Positions 18,950 to 30,845 of a stretch of DNA of 50,225 nt are shown here, one piece after another (within the stretch, counting starts at the first letter, position 1; each line of letters starts with the position of its first letter). Origin of the DNA: an uncultured Aeromonadales bacterium (GTDB lineage: Bacteria > Pseudomonadota > Gammaproteobacteria > Enterobacterales > Succinivibrionaceae); contig CACYPI010000009.1 of the NCBI GenBank assembly GCA_902776275.1, positions 1-50,225 of the forward strand, in the 5' to 3' direction. Below the pieces are notes generated by a model. That model saw nothing but the letters and a program-made list of their open reading frames with translations, did no database searches and was not told the DNA's origin. The translations under genes were made by a program, and so were the position numbers.

Positions 18950-19909
18950 ATGAGCAAGGGTCTGCTACTTGCCGGAGAGCCCATGGGGCTCCTCATCGCC
19001 CAGAGCGAAGGGCCGCTTGACAGCGTCAAGGGCTACAGCCTCGCCGTCGCCGGCGCGGAGTTCAACGTCGCCACCGGCTCGGCCCGCCTGGGGCACCCGA
19101 CCGCCTACCTCACCAAGCTTGGCGACGATCCGTTCGGCAAGCTCATCTCGAGGACCTTGAACGAGAACGGCATCGACAACTCGCTGGTTATCTACACCAA
19201 GGAGCGCCGCACCGGCTTCATGCTCAAGAGCAAGGTCTCCAAGGGCGATCCCGAGATCTTCTACTTCAGGGCAGGCTCTGCCGCCTCGACCCTCTCGGAG
19301 GAGGACGTCGAGAAGATCGACTTCTCCCGCTTCGGCTACCTGCACCTGACCGGCATCCTGCCGGCGCTGTCGGACTCCACCCGCGCCGCCGTCAGGCTCA
19401 TGCTCAAGAAGGCGCGCCAGGCCGGCCTCTTCGTGTCGTTCGACCCGAACCTGCGCCCGCAGCTGTGGCCTTCCCAGGAGGTCATGGTCTCCTACATCAA
19501 CGACCTTGCCTCCAAGGCCGATCTGGTCCTGCCCGGCGAGGGCGAGGGCAAGATCCTCTGCGGCACCGAGGACGCGCACGAGATCAACGCCTTCTACAAG
19601 AAGCTGGGTGCCAAGTCCGTCGTCACCAAGTGCGGCCCCAAGGGCGCGCTGCTGCTTGAGGAGGACGGCCGCGAGACCATGGTTCCGGGCTTCGTCATCG
19701 ACAAGGTCGTCGACACCGTGGGCGCGGGCGACGGCTTCGCCGCCGGCGTGCTGACCGGCCTCATGGAGGGCCTGTCCCCTGAGAAGTGCGTCGAGCGCGG
19801 CAGCGCCATCGGCGCCATCCAGTGCACCTTCGTGGGCGACAACGAGGGCCTCCCGACCAAGGAGCAGCTCGAGAAGTTCATGAAGACCCACAAGCGCGTG
19901 CAGCTTTGA
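18950..19909 (+). CDS. kdgK: 2-dehydro-3-deoxygluconokinase (PfkB family)
   Basis: A 319-residue PfkB-family sugar kinase that phosphorylates 2-keto-3-deoxygluconate to KDPG. The N-terminal GEPMGLLIAQ, the substrate-region AGAEFNVATGSARLG, and the ATP/anion-hole signature DTVGAGDGFAAGVLTGLMEG are seen, with the catalytic Asp in GAGD. FDPNLRPQLWPS is the usual mid-protein motif. Assignment as KdgK rather than another PfkB kinase rests on the adjacent eda, 15 bases downstream, which uses its product. ATG follows AGGAG by eight bases. Likely one operon with eda under the divergent GntR regulator. Confidence 0.9.
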   Translation: MSKGLLLAGEPMGLLIAQSEGPLDSVKGYSLAVAGAEFNVATGSARLGHPTAYLTKLGDDPFGKLISRTLNENGIDNSLVIYTKERRTGFMLKSKVSKGDPEIFYFRAGSAASTLSEEDVEKIDFSRFGYLHLTGILPALSDSTRAAVRLMLKKARQAGLFVSFDPNLRPQLWPSQEVMVSYINDLASKADLVLPGEGEGKILCGTEDAHEINAFYKKLGAKSVVTKCGPKGALLLEEDGRETMVPGFVIDKVVDTVGAGDGFAAGVLTGLMEGLSPEKCVERGSAIGAIQCTFVGDNEGLPTKEQLEKFMKTHKRVQL

Positions 19910-19924
19910 CAGGAGATTGAGCAG

Positions 19925-20569
19925 ATGACTTGGACAGGAAATATTTTCGACAAGATCGCCGAATACCGCATCGTCCCCCTCGTGACGCTGGACGATCCCA
20001 ATGACGCGGTGCCTCTTGCAAAGGCCCTTGTGGCAGGCGGCATCCCGGTGGCCGAGGTCACGTTCAGGACCGACGCCGGCGGCGAGGCCATGGAGCGCAT
20101 GGCCAGGGAAGTCCCCGAGATCATGGTGGGCGCGGGCACTGTCCACGACGTCGACCACGCGATCGAGACCCAGAAGCGCGGCGGCAAGTTCGTCATCACC
20201 CCGGGCTTCAACCCGAAGGTGGTCGACTGGTGCCTGAAGCACAACATGCCGGTCTGCCCGGGAACCGTGACCCCGTCCGATCTCGAGCAGGCGCTCGACT
20301 TCGGGCTCAAGCTCGTCAAGTTCTTCCCGGCAGGCGCCTACGGCGGGACCAAGACCCTGAAGGCCCTCCAGGGCCCGTACGCGGCCTTGAAATTCGTCCC
20401 CACCGGCGGGGTGAACCTCGACAACCTGCTTGAGTACCTGAGCCTCAAGAACGTCGCGGCCGCTGGCGGCAGCTTCGTGCCTCCCTCAGCCTGCGTCAAG
20501 GCCAAGGACTGGGCTGGCGTCACCGCGACCTGCAAGAAGATCTGCCAGATGGTCAGGAGCCTGGGCTGA
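19925..20569 (+). CDS. eda: KDPG/KHG aldolase
   Basis: A 214-residue class I aldolase that splits 2-keto-3-deoxy-6-phosphogluconate into pyruvate and glyceraldehyde 3-phosphate. The catalytic Glu is E44 in AEVTFRT and the Schiff-base Lys is K132 in LVKFFPAGAYGG; GAGTV, TPGFNP, CPGTVTP and PTGGV are further family motifs. Length is that of E. coli Eda. ATG follows AGGAG. With kdgK it forms a complete short path from ketodeoxygluconate to central metabolites. Confidence 0.95.
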   Translation: MTWTGNIFDKIAEYRIVPLVTLDDPNDAVPLAKALVAGGIPVAEVTFRTDAGGEAMERMAREVPEIMVGAGTVHDVDHAIETQKRGGKFVITPGFNPKVVDWCLKHNMPVCPGTVTPSDLEQALDFGLKLVKFFPAGAYGGTKTLKALQGPYAALKFVPTGGVNLDNLLEYLSLKNVAAAGGSFVPPSACVKAKDWAGVTATCKKICQMVRSLG

Positions 20570-20589
20570 TTCAAAAGCCCTCGCGATGC

Positions 20590-20629
20590 AAGCCCCCCGC
20601 GCCGCAAGGCCCGGGGGGCTTGCTGTTTT
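20590..20629 (+). terminator. kdgK-eda terminator
   Basis: AAGCCCCCCG (20590-20599) pairs with CGGGGGGCTT (20612-20621) and TGCTGTTTTC follows. The stem is strong although the T-run is interrupted. Confidence 0.8.
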
Positions 20630-20728
20630 CAGCGCCCAAGGTAGAGTAGGGCGTTGGGTCCTGCGCAGGCGGGATAGGCAGTTTCAAGCATCAGAAGGCA
20701 GGATCGCCTGCCAAAGGCAAGGTGTCTC

Positions 20729-21418
20729 ATGAGCACATGGCATGACGTGATAGGTCCCCTCAAGGACAAGGAGTACTTCAGGCAGGCCTGGTCCTACCAG
20801 CACGTGCGCCGCGCGCAGGGGATCAGCGTGTTCCCGCCCGAGCAGGACGTGTTCAACGCCTTCAAGTACACGCCCTGGGATCAGGTGAAGATAGTCATCT
20901 TAGGCCAGGACCCCTACCACGAGCGCGGGCAGGCCATGGGGCTGTGCTTCTCGGTTCCGCCCAAGGTGCGCATACCGCCCTCGCTCCTCAACATCTACAA
21001 GGAGCTCAAGAACGAGTACCCGTCATTCGAGATCCCCGATCACGGATGCCTCATCCCCTGGGCCCGCCAGGGGGTGCTGCTTTTGAACTCGACGCTGACC
21101 GTGGACGAGGGCAGCGCCAACTCGCACAGCGGCAAGGGCTGGGAGGAGTTCACCGACGCGGTGGTCTCGGAGCTGTCTGCAAAGCGCGAGGGGCTGGTGT
21201 TCATGCTCTGGGGCGCCTCGGCTGCGCGCAAGGGACAGGGCATCGACGTCAAGCGCCACCTCGTGCTCAAGTGCGCCCACCCAAGCCCGCTTTCGGCCAG
21301 CCGCGGGTTCTTCGGGTGCGGGCACTTCCGCAAGGCCAACGACTACCTCGCATCAACCGGCCGCGAGCCAATCGATTGGCAGCTTCCCCTGCACCTGGAC
21401 GGCGACGAGGAGCTTTAA
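20729..21418 (+). CDS. ung: Uracil-DNA glycosylase, family 1
   Basis: A 229-residue base-excision repair enzyme that removes uracil from DNA. The water-activating loop GQDPYH (59-64, catalytic Asp61), the Pro-rich PPSLLNIYKEL, LLLNSTLTV and the leucine/His loop HPSPLSAS (His184) are all present. Length equals the E. coli enzyme (229). Monocistronic; the ATG has AAGG at about eight bases. No anomaly. Confidence 0.96.
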   Translation: MSTWHDVIGPLKDKEYFRQAWSYQHVRRAQGISVFPPEQDVFNAFKYTPWDQVKIVILGQDPYHERGQAMGLCFSVPPKVRIPPSLLNIYKELKNEYPSFEIPDHGCLIPWARQGVLLLNSTLTVDEGSANSHSGKGWEEFTDAVVSELSAKREGLVFMLWGASAARKGQGIDVKRHLVLKCAHPSPLSASRGFFGCGHFRKANDYLASTGREPIDWQLPLHLDGDEEL

Positions 21419-21423
21419 GACGC

Positions 21424-21448
21424 AAAAGGCAGGGCCAGGCCCTGCCTT
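21424..21448. terminator. Shared hairpin between ung and pseG
   Basis: GGCAGGGCC and GGCCCTGCC form a nine-base inverted repeat at 21428-21446. On the minus strand TTTTG follows, so it most likely ends the pse operon and may also stop ung transcripts. Confidence 0.7.
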
Positions 21449-21466
21449 GAGATCTGATCACCTGCC

Positions 21467-22474
21467 TCAGATCCCCGCAAGCTTTAAAAGCGCCCTTGAG
21501 ACCAGATCTATCCCCTCGCCGCCTATCTCGCGCATCCCCGCCTCCCGGCAATCCTCAAGATGGGATTCAAGCAGGGAGAGCCTGTCCTCAAGCACCTGGG
21601 GCCTTGCCAGATCCTCAAGGCTGATGTCATAGCCGCACCTGAGGCGCGCGACCAAGGCTCCGCCGCCCCTCTGGTTGTCGGCTATCACCGTGTTGAGCGC
21701 CGGCAGCCCCGCGCACATGCGCTCCTTGAACATCCCGCCGTAGGCCCCCAAAGCCATGTCGCAGCGGGAAAAGAGCCCTGCCACCTGCGAGGTGCTCCTG
21801 ATGACCTCTACCCCGGGGATGTCCTTTGACAGCTCAACGAGCCTTTCATGATCGGGGTTTGAGATCCCGCTTAGCACCGTGACATCGTACCGCTCGAAAA
21901 GCCGGCCCTCGATGATGGATGTGAGCGCCTTCAGGCAGGCGTGGGCGGGATCGGCCCCGCCGTAGTTCACGAGCAGCCTCAGGCGGGCATGCGGCTGCCT
22001 CCTCAAGGCTGCGCCCTTGAACTCAGGCCTTATGAGCGAGTACTGCTCGCCGCACAGGAGACTGCACTCCTCCGGGACCTTGCCCCGGTACTCCGCCCCG
22101 CTCTTGAAGAACCCCGAGTCGGTGAGCAGATCGCAGTCGTGGCGCCGCTCGAGATCATCGACTACCGCGACCTTGGCAAAATCGCGCAGCGGGGACTCGA
22201 ACTTATCTCCCAAGAAGTAGTGGTCAAAGAGCACGAGGGACGGGGCAAGGCGCCTGGCGCTCTTAACAAAGCCTTCTACCGAGTCCATCGAGAAATGGAC
22301 GATCTCACGGTACTCCGAACACAGCGGCAGGAGCGAGGGCTCAAGCGAGTCGGTGAGCAGGCAGGGCTCGAGCCCGGCCTTTAAAAGGGGCTGCAGGAGC
22401 CCCTTTATCCGCATGAGGTGCCCGGTACCGATCACGTGATCGGCCTTGAGCACCACGCACGCTCGCTCAGTCAA
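21467..22474 (-). CDS. pseG: UDP-2,4-diacetamido-2,4,6-trideoxy-altropyranose hydrolase
   Basis: A 335-residue PseG-type nucleotide-sugar hydrolase, which removes UDP during pseudaminic-acid synthesis. The N-terminal glycine loop GTGHLMRIKGL contains the presumed catalytic His. NYGGADPAHACLKAL and GAYGGMFKERMCAGLPALN form the UDP-binding GT-B-like C-terminal half. The start is taken as TTG at 22474, which overlaps the pseF stop by eight bases and has GGAG about seven bases upstream; an in-frame extension farther upstream would only read antisense-like, low-complexity sequence inside pseF. A GTG a few codons on is an alternative. Last gene of the fleQ-pse stretch. Confidence 0.85.
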   Translation of the reverse strand: MTERACVVLKADHVIGTGHLMRIKGLLQPLLKAGLEPCLLTDSLEPSLLPLCSEYREIVHFSMDSVEGFVKSARRLAPSLVLFDHYFLGDKFESPLRDFAKVAVVDDLERRHDCDLLTDSGFFKSGAEYRGKVPEECSLLCGEQYSLIRPEFKGAALRRQPHARLRLLVNYGGADPAHACLKALTSIIEGRLFERYDVTVLSGISNPDHERLVELSKDIPGVEVIRSTSQVAGLFSRCDMALGAYGGMFKERMCAGLPALNTVIADNQRGGGALVARLRCGYDISLEDLARPQVLEDRLSLLESHLEDCREAGMREIGGEGIDLVSRALLKLAGI

Positions 22475-23165
22475 GGCCGAGCTCCGTGACCGCGCGGCAC
22501 ATGGCCTGGGCGTAGTTCCAGTCCTCCATGGTGTCGATGTCGATGACGCGGTGGCGCGGCATCTCGAAGGCGCGGGAGATGAGCCCCGGAGTGCTTGGAT
22601 CTTCAAGGATGCGCCTTGAGTAGAAGTAGAACATCCCGCAGTCCTGGTAGGCCTTGGGCAGATCCTGGGAGCGCCATGACATGTACTTGGGCATCACCGG
22701 CACCGGAGTGCCGTCCTCGCTGATGTACTGCGCCCTCTGGATCGGGAAGGGGTACTCGCAGCAGGCGTAGAGGTAGTCGGCGCCCTCGCTTTGAAAGCGC
22801 GCGCGGGCCTTCTCAAGGTAGGCAGGCGTCAAAAGCGGCGCGGTGGAGTAGATGCAGCAGGTCTCATCGGCGGCAAAGCCCAGATCCTTCATCCTCATGA
22901 AGGCGTCGCGCACCACCTCGAAGGTCCCGGTGTGATCGTCTGCAAGATCAGCGCTGCGCATGAAGGGCACCTCAGCCCCGCAGCTTTTGGCGATCGAGGC
23001 GATCTCCTCGTCGTCGGTTGAGACTATGACCTTGGTAAAGAGCCTGCTCTTCAAGGCGGCGTCGATCGAGTAGGAGATGAGCGGGCGGCCGTTGAACTCC
23101 TTGATGTTCTTGCGCGGGATGCGCTTGGAGCCGCCGCGGGCGGGGATCACTGCGAGAGTCTGCAT
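22467..23165 (-). CDS. pseF: CMP-pseudaminic acid cytidylyltransferase
   Basis: A 232-residue CMP-sugar synthetase that activates pseudaminic acid with CTP. The nucleotide loop AVIPARGGSKRIPRKNIKEFNGRPLI is near the N-terminus, followed by STDDEEIASIA and the SADLADDHTGTFEV region. Its place between pseC and pseG separates it from NeuA, which is similar in sequence. ATG has AGAGG at seven bases. The C-terminal end overlaps the pseG start, indicating coupled translation. Confidence 0.88.
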   Translation of the reverse strand: MQTLAVIPARGGSKRIPRKNIKEFNGRPLISYSIDAALKSRLFTKVIVSTDDEEIASIAKSCGAEVPFMRSADLADDHTGTFEVVRDAFMRMKDLGFAADETCCIYSTAPLLTPAYLEKARARFQSEGADYLYACCEYPFPIQRAQYISEDGTPVPVMPKYMSWRSQDLPKAYQDCGMFYFYSRRILEDPSTPGLISRAFEMPRHRVIDIDTMEDWNYAQAMCRAVTELGLD

Positions 23166-23192
23166 TAAATGCCTCTGTGGAAGTCAGGATAG

Positions 23193-23210
23193 GCGGGGCT
23201 CATGCCCCGC
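23193..23210 (-). other. Hairpin between pseC and pseF
   Basis: GCGGGGC and GCCCCGC flank a four-base loop in the 49-base gap. There is no T-run, so it is unlikely to end transcription; it may modulate pseF translation or mRNA processing. Confidence 0.4.
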
Positions 23211-23214
23211 GTTT

Positions 23215-26923
<3,709 letters not shown>

Positions 26924-27211
26924 GGCAAGTCCTCCAGAGTGTTGTTCATGCGGCGATTTTATCGCCGCAGCAAGGCTTATGGCAAATCTTTGACGGCGTC
27001 AAAAATCCGAAAACATGCCGCCGATCCCACACCTGGCGTCCTGTGTTGCGCAATTGCGCATCCCCGCCTGGCCTTGTGCGCTGTTGCGGGGAGTATCTCA
27101 AAACGCAAGGCAAACGCTTTCGGCCATGGCGCCCCATGCAGGTTGCAAGCGTCCTGGAGCGCGCTCTGGCAAGGGGCTGTGCGCAGGCGCAACTTGCCTG
27201 CAAATCACGAA

Positions 27212-27223
27212 ACAAACGTTTGT
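27212..27223. promoter_or_regulatory. LacI-family-type operator, upstream copy
   Basis: ACAAACGTTTGT is a perfect twelve-base palindrome with the central CG and AAACGTTT core typical of LacI-family operators, the same core as at galM. It lies about 50 bases before the proposed -35. Confidence 0.5.
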
Positions 27224-27365
27224 CAGATTATTGAAATCAGCTTTTCAGAGATGCAGAGTTGAAGGGACGCGGTATTGTCTGACATTTGAGAAACAAACTT
27301 ATATAACAACTAGTTATAATTAGAGGTGCTGGCAATTATATAAAAATGCTACCTCGATCACCTTG

Positions 27366-27379
27366 CTCAATCGTTTGAG
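27366..27379. promoter_or_regulatory. LacI-family-type operator, downstream copy
   Basis: CTCAATCGTTTGAG is a near-palindrome with exact CTCAA/TTGAG arms and central CG. It lies downstream of the proposed -10, 142 bases (27366 minus 27224) after the upstream copy, which allows looping. Confidence 0.4.
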
Positions 27380-27416
27380 GTCGTAAACTGAAATCACGAT
27401 TTATCCATTGCAAAGC

Positions 27417-27462
27417 GCCTCCCTTGGCGCAAGGGCCCCAGGCTGGGGCCGCGCCGGGAGGC
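27417..27462 (+). promoter_or_regulatory. Long 5'-UTR hairpin next to the transketolase ribosome-binding site
   Basis: GCCTCCC (27417-27423), GGCGC (27426-27430) and GGCCCCAG (27434-27441) pair in order with CTGGGGCC, GCGCC and GGGAGGC ending at 27462. The two small bulges (TT and AAG) are both on the 5' side. The stem of nearly 20 pairs ends directly before the GGAG site used by the GTG start at 27476. No T-run follows, so it is not an ordinary terminator. Confidence 0.6.
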
Positions 27463-27475
27463 TCTGGAGATCAAG

Positions 27476-28300
27476 GTGAACGACAAGGAAAAGGAAATTG
27501 CCGCCAAGGCCGCGCAAATGCGCGTCCTGGCATTGAAGGCGATCAGCAGCGCCGGATCCGGGCATCCGGGCGGGTCGCTCTCGCTAGCGGATCTCATGGC
27601 CTCGCTCTATTTCGGCGGCTGGCTGCATGTGGACCCGAAGGATCCGCACATGAGGGATCGCGATCGCGTGGTGCTGAGCAAGGGCCATGCCTGCCCGATC
27701 CTCTATGCGGCGCTGACGCTCAAGGGATTCATGAGCCAGGAGGATCTGATGTCGCTGCGCAAGAGCGGCAGCTTCCTCCAGGGCCATCCTGACATGAAGC
27801 ATACGCCGGGCATCGACATGTCCACCGGCTCGCTCGGGCAGGGGATCTCGGCTGCCTGCGGGATCGCGCTGGGCCTTAGGCGCCAGGGCATCGGCGCCCA
27901 CGTCTGGGCCTTCTTGGGCGACGGCGAGCTTGACGAGGGCGAGGTGTGGGAGGCGCTCACTTTCGCCTCCGCATACCACCTGGACAACCTCACGGTGATC
28001 CTCGACTGGAACGGGCTGCAGATAGATGGCTCGAACGCCCAGGTCATGAACTTGGAAAGCCCGAAGGCGCGCTTTGAGGCCTGCGGGCTCGAGTGCGTCG
28101 AGATAAACGGCCACGACCTCGGAGCGATCGCCGCGGCCTACGAAAGGGCCCTCTCCTGCCACACGGCTCCGTTTGGGATCATCGCCAGGACCGTCAAGGG
28201 CAAGGGCGTCTCGTTCATGGAAAACCAAGTTGGCTGGCACGGCAAGGCGCCTGACGCGGAGTGCCTCGGAAAAGCTCTGTCTGAATTGGGAGGCAGGTGA
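27476..28300 (+). CDS. Transketolase, N-terminal subunit
   Basis: A 274-residue protein equal to the first half of transketolase, the thiamine-diphosphate-binding part. Seen are SSAGSGHPGGSLSLADL, SKGHACPILYAAL, STGSLGQGISAACGIALG, and the ThDP/metal motif GDGELDEGEVWEAL ending in LDWNGLQIDG. The GTG start has GGAG about seven bases upstream. The stop overlaps the start of the next gene, which codes for the other half; both are needed for activity. Split transketolases are common in Archaea, Firmicutes and in sugar-acid clusters of proteobacteria. Its place ahead of a TRAP transporter suggests a dedicated pathway rather than housekeeping pentose-phosphate flux. Confidence 0.9.
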   Translation: MNDKEKEIAAKAAQMRVLALKAISSAGSGHPGGSLSLADLMASLYFGGWLHVDPKDPHMRDRDRVVLSKGHACPILYAALTLKGFMSQEDLMSLRKSGSFLQGHPDMKHTPGIDMSTGSLGQGISAACGIALGLRRQGIGAHVWAFLGDGELDEGEVWEALTFASAYHLDNLTVILDWNGLQIDGSNAQVMNLESPKARFEACGLECVEINGHDLGAIAAAYERALSCHTAPFGIIARTVKGKGVSFMENQVGWHGKAPDAECLGKALSELGGR

Positions 28301-29223
28301 TGGAAGCTTGTCGCGAAGCTTATGGAAAGGCGCTGCTCGAACTCAAGGCGCAGCACCCTGAACTGGTTGTGCTCGATGCCGATCTGGCCGAGGCGACCTA
28401 CACGAAATATTTCCGCAAGGCCTACCCCGATGACTTCTTCGAGTGCGGGATCGCCGAGCAGAACATGATGGCTGTCGCCGCGGGGCTTGCCACCACCGGG
28501 CTCATGCCCTTCGTCAGCACGTTCGCGGTCTTCGCGACGCTCAGGGCGTCCGAGCAGTTCCGCAACAGCGTCTGCTACCCGCACCTGAACGTCAAGGTCG
28601 CGGCCACCCACGCCGGCATCGAGTGCGGCGCCGACGGGGCCACGCACCAGGCCATTGAGGACATCGCGGTCATGAGGACCATCGCAGGCACCACGGTGCT
28701 GGTCCCCTCCGACGCAGCAGCCACCAGGGCGCTCGTATTCGAGGCTGCGGCCATCGACGGCCCGGTCTACCTGCGCATGGGCCGCGAGAAGCTCCCCGAG
28801 CTCTACAAGCAGGGTGAGGAGTTCCACAGAGGCGGCAGCAAGCGCCTGCGCAAAGGCGGGGACGTAGCGATCCTCGCCTGCGGCTCGAGGGTCAAGGCAG
28901 CGCTGGATGCATCGGAGATCCTCGAAGGGGAGGGGATCCACGCGTCCGTTTACGACATGTACTCGGTGAAGCCCCTGGACATGAAGGCCATCGAGGAGGC
29001 GATGCGCACCGGCCTCATCGTGACGGCCGAGGACCACCAGCGCAGCGGCGGCATGGGGTCTGCCGTGTGCGAGGCGGTGTGCCAGTCAGGCTCGTGCCGC
29101 GTCGAGCGCATCGGCATCAACGACAGCTTCGGCAGATCCGGGGCGTTTTGCGAGCTTGAGAAGATCTACGGCATCGACTCAGGCTCGATAGCCGCGGCCT
29201 GCAAGAAGGCTTTGAATAAATAA
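28300..29223 (+). CDS. Transketolase, C-terminal subunit
   Basis: A 307-residue protein with the pyrimidine-binding and C-terminal transketolase domains. The catalytic Glu is in ECGIAEQNMMAVAAGLA; THAGIECGADGATHQAIEDI and the C-terminal VAILACGSRVKAALDA with EDHQRSGGMGSAV follow. ATG at 28300 overlaps the preceding TGA by one base, so the two subunits are translationally coupled. A 1-deoxyxylulose-5-phosphate synthase-like activity is an alternative for such split enzymes but the sequence fits transketolase better. Confidence 0.9.
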   Translation: MEACREAYGKALLELKAQHPELVVLDADLAEATYTKYFRKAYPDDFFECGIAEQNMMAVAAGLATTGLMPFVSTFAVFATLRASEQFRNSVCYPHLNVKVAATHAGIECGADGATHQAIEDIAVMRTIAGTTVLVPSDAAATRALVFEAAAIDGPVYLRMGREKLPELYKQGEEFHRGGSKRLRKGGDVAILACGSRVKAALDASEILEGEGIHASVYDMYSVKPLDMKAIEEAMRTGLIVTAEDHQRSGGMGSAVCEAVCQSGSCRVERIGINDSFGRSGAFCELEKIYGIDSGSIAAACKKALNK

Positions 29224-29274
29224 AACTTCAAATATCAAAACAGATAACAAACTCAACAAGCAGAGGACACAACA

Positions 29275-30270
29275 ATGAAGAACAAAGGCATTCTCGCCAT
29301 GGCAGCAGCGGTCATCATGGCTGCGGCATCATCCCAGGCGCTGGCATCTGACACCATCACCACGCGCTTCTCCAACGCCACCAACCAGGCGGCCAAGGAC
29401 GCCGCGGTGGCCATGATAGACACCGTGACCAAGGAATCCGGCGGCAAGCTCAAGATCGAGCACTTCCCCGACAACATGCTGGGCGACGACCGCGTGGCCA
29501 CCGAGTCCACGATCATGGGCGACATCGGCCTCGTGCTGACCCAGCCTTCGGTCATGACCACCATGGTCCATGACGCCTACGCATGGGATGCGCCGTTCCT
29601 CTTCAAGGACGAGGCGCAGGCCGAGAAGTGCCTCAACAGCCCGCTCGCCTCCAAGATCAACGATCAGATCGAGAAGAAGAACCTCAAGGTCCTGGCCTTC
29701 CTCGGCAACGGCTTCCGCAACTTCACCAACAACAAGGTGCCGGTGCGCGTGCCTGCCGACGTCAAGGGCATGAAGGTCCGCGTCATCGAGTCGGACATCA
29801 TGATGGCCCAGTGGAAGGCCTGGGGCGCCAACCCGACCCCGATGGCCTTCGCCGAGGTGCTCCCCGCGCTGCAGCAGGGCACCATCGACGCCCAGGAGAA
29901 CCCGCTCCCGATCATCGACTCCAACAAGCTGTACGAGGTCCAGCACTACATCAGCCTGACCGGCCATCAGTACTCCGAGCAGATCCTGCTGATGAACAAG
30001 GAGCTCTTCGACTCGCTTGACGACCAGTGCAAGAAGGCCCTGCTCGACGGCGTCGAGGTCTTCAAGAAGGTCCATCGCGAGACCACCGCAAAGCTCAACG
30101 CCGACTCCATCGCCAAGTTCAAGAAGGCCGGCTGCGAGGTGGTGGACGTCACCCCCGAGCAGCGCGATCAGTGGAGGAAGATGGCCATCGACAAGGGCGT
30201 GTATGACGTCGTCCGCAAGAAGATGGACCACCCTGAGTACCTCGACGAGATCCTCAACGGCAAGTTCTGA
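29275..30270 (+). CDS. TRAP transporter, periplasmic binding protein (DctP family)
   Basis: A 331-residue DctP-family solute receptor. A signal peptide occupies about 1-24 (AMAAAVIMAAASSQALA). Family features are ESGGKLKIEHFPDNMLGDDR, DAPFLFKDEAQAEKCL, GNGFRNFTNNKVPVRVPADVKGMKVRV with the Arg that usually binds the substrate carboxylate, and GTIDAQENPLPII. Ligands of this family are mostly organic acids or sugar acids. ATG follows AGAGGA. It is the third gene of the transketolase-TRAP operon. Confidence 0.92.
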   Translation: MKNKGILAMAAAVIMAAASSQALASDTITTRFSNATNQAAKDAAVAMIDTVTKESGGKLKIEHFPDNMLGDDRVATESTIMGDIGLVLTQPSVMTTMVHDAYAWDAPFLFKDEAQAEKCLNSPLASKINDQIEKKNLKVLAFLGNGFRNFTNNKVPVRVPADVKGMKVRVIESDIMMAQWKAWGANPTPMAFAEVLPALQQGTIDAQENPLPIIDSNKLYEVQHYISLTGHQYSEQILLMNKELFDSLDDQCKKALLDGVEVFKKVHRETTAKLNADSIAKFKKAGCEVVDVTPEQRDQWRKMAIDKGVYDVVRKKMDHPEYLDEILNGKF

Positions 30271-30290
30271 TTGAAGCGCAGTTGCAAGAA

Positions 30291-30317
30291 GGCGCGCGCG
30301 GCCATGCCGTGCGCGCC
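30291..30317 (+). other. Hairpin between the DctP and DctQ genes
   Basis: GGCGCGC (30291-30297) and GCGCGCC (30311-30317) enclose an inner GGC/GCC pair. Hairpins at this place often protect the upstream binding-protein message or lower read-through so that the receptor is made in excess; no T-run is present. Confidence 0.5.
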
Positions 30318-30331
30318 TGCGGGGTGTCAAG

Positions 30332-30835
30332 ATGAAAATCCTTAAATGGCTGGACGCCAATTTCGAGAAGGTCGTGTGCGTCTTCCTGATGTCGGTGTTG
30401 TCGGCCGACCTCGGGCTTCAGGTGTTCATGCGCTACGTCGTGCATGCCTCGCTTGGCTGGTCCGAGGAGCTGGCGCGCTACACCTTCGTGTGGCTCGTCT
30501 ACATGGCCATAAGCTACGGCTCGCTCAAGATGCGCCACATCAAGATCGACGCCGGATTGTTCCTCTTTCCAAAGGCGTTGCGCCCGTACGTGGTCATCGC
30601 ATCCGAGGGCGTTTTCGCGATCTTCGCGGCCGTGGTCGCGGTGCTTGCGTTTAAGCTCGTCGGCCGCCAGATGATGATCGGCTCGGCCTCGCCTGCCATG
30701 GGCATCCCGATGTGGGTGGTCTACATGGCCCCTTGCGTCGGCTTCACGCTCACCACCATAAGGCAGATCCAGGCGCTGGCCTGGAGGCTGCGCCATTTCA
30801 ACCAGGATCCCCAGTCGGATCCGATGAAGGCCTGA
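30332..30835 (+). CDS. TRAP transporter, small membrane subunit (DctQ family)
   Basis: A 167-residue protein with four hydrophobic helices. The hallmark SWSEELARYTF pattern appears as LGWSEELARYTFVWLVYMA, followed by RHIKIDAG. It pairs with the large permease encoded ten bases downstream. No strong Shine-Dalgarno is seen before the ATG; GGGGTG at about eight bases may serve. Confidence 0.9.
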   Translation: MKILKWLDANFEKVVCVFLMSVLSADLGLQVFMRYVVHASLGWSEELARYTFVWLVYMAISYGSLKMRHIKIDAGLFLFPKALRPYVVIASEGVFAIFAAVVAVLAFKLVGRQMMIGSASPAMGIPMWVVYMAPCVGFTLTTIRQIQALAWRLRHFNQDPQSDPMKA

Positions 30836-30845
30836 GGAGGACAGC

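Larger units (their letters stand above)
26924..27475. promoter_or_regulatory. Divergent intergenic region, fleQ and transketolase operon
   Basis: A 550-base gene-free region. The half near fleQ holds a hairpin CGGCGAT-TTT-ATCGCCG (26951-26967). The half near the transketolase is AT-rich, with a possible TTGTCT (27275-27280) and TTATAT (27299-27304) promoter, overlapped by an exact dyad TATAAC-AACTA-GTTATA at 27302-27318. LacI-like palindromes lie at 27212-27223 and 27366-27379. No coding frame is convincing. Confidence 0.5.

Noticed and set aside
18965..20242. A 425-codon minus-strand frame opposite kdgK and eda
   Set aside because: The sense-strand genes are certain, and the antisense product has no family resemblance or ribosome-binding site.
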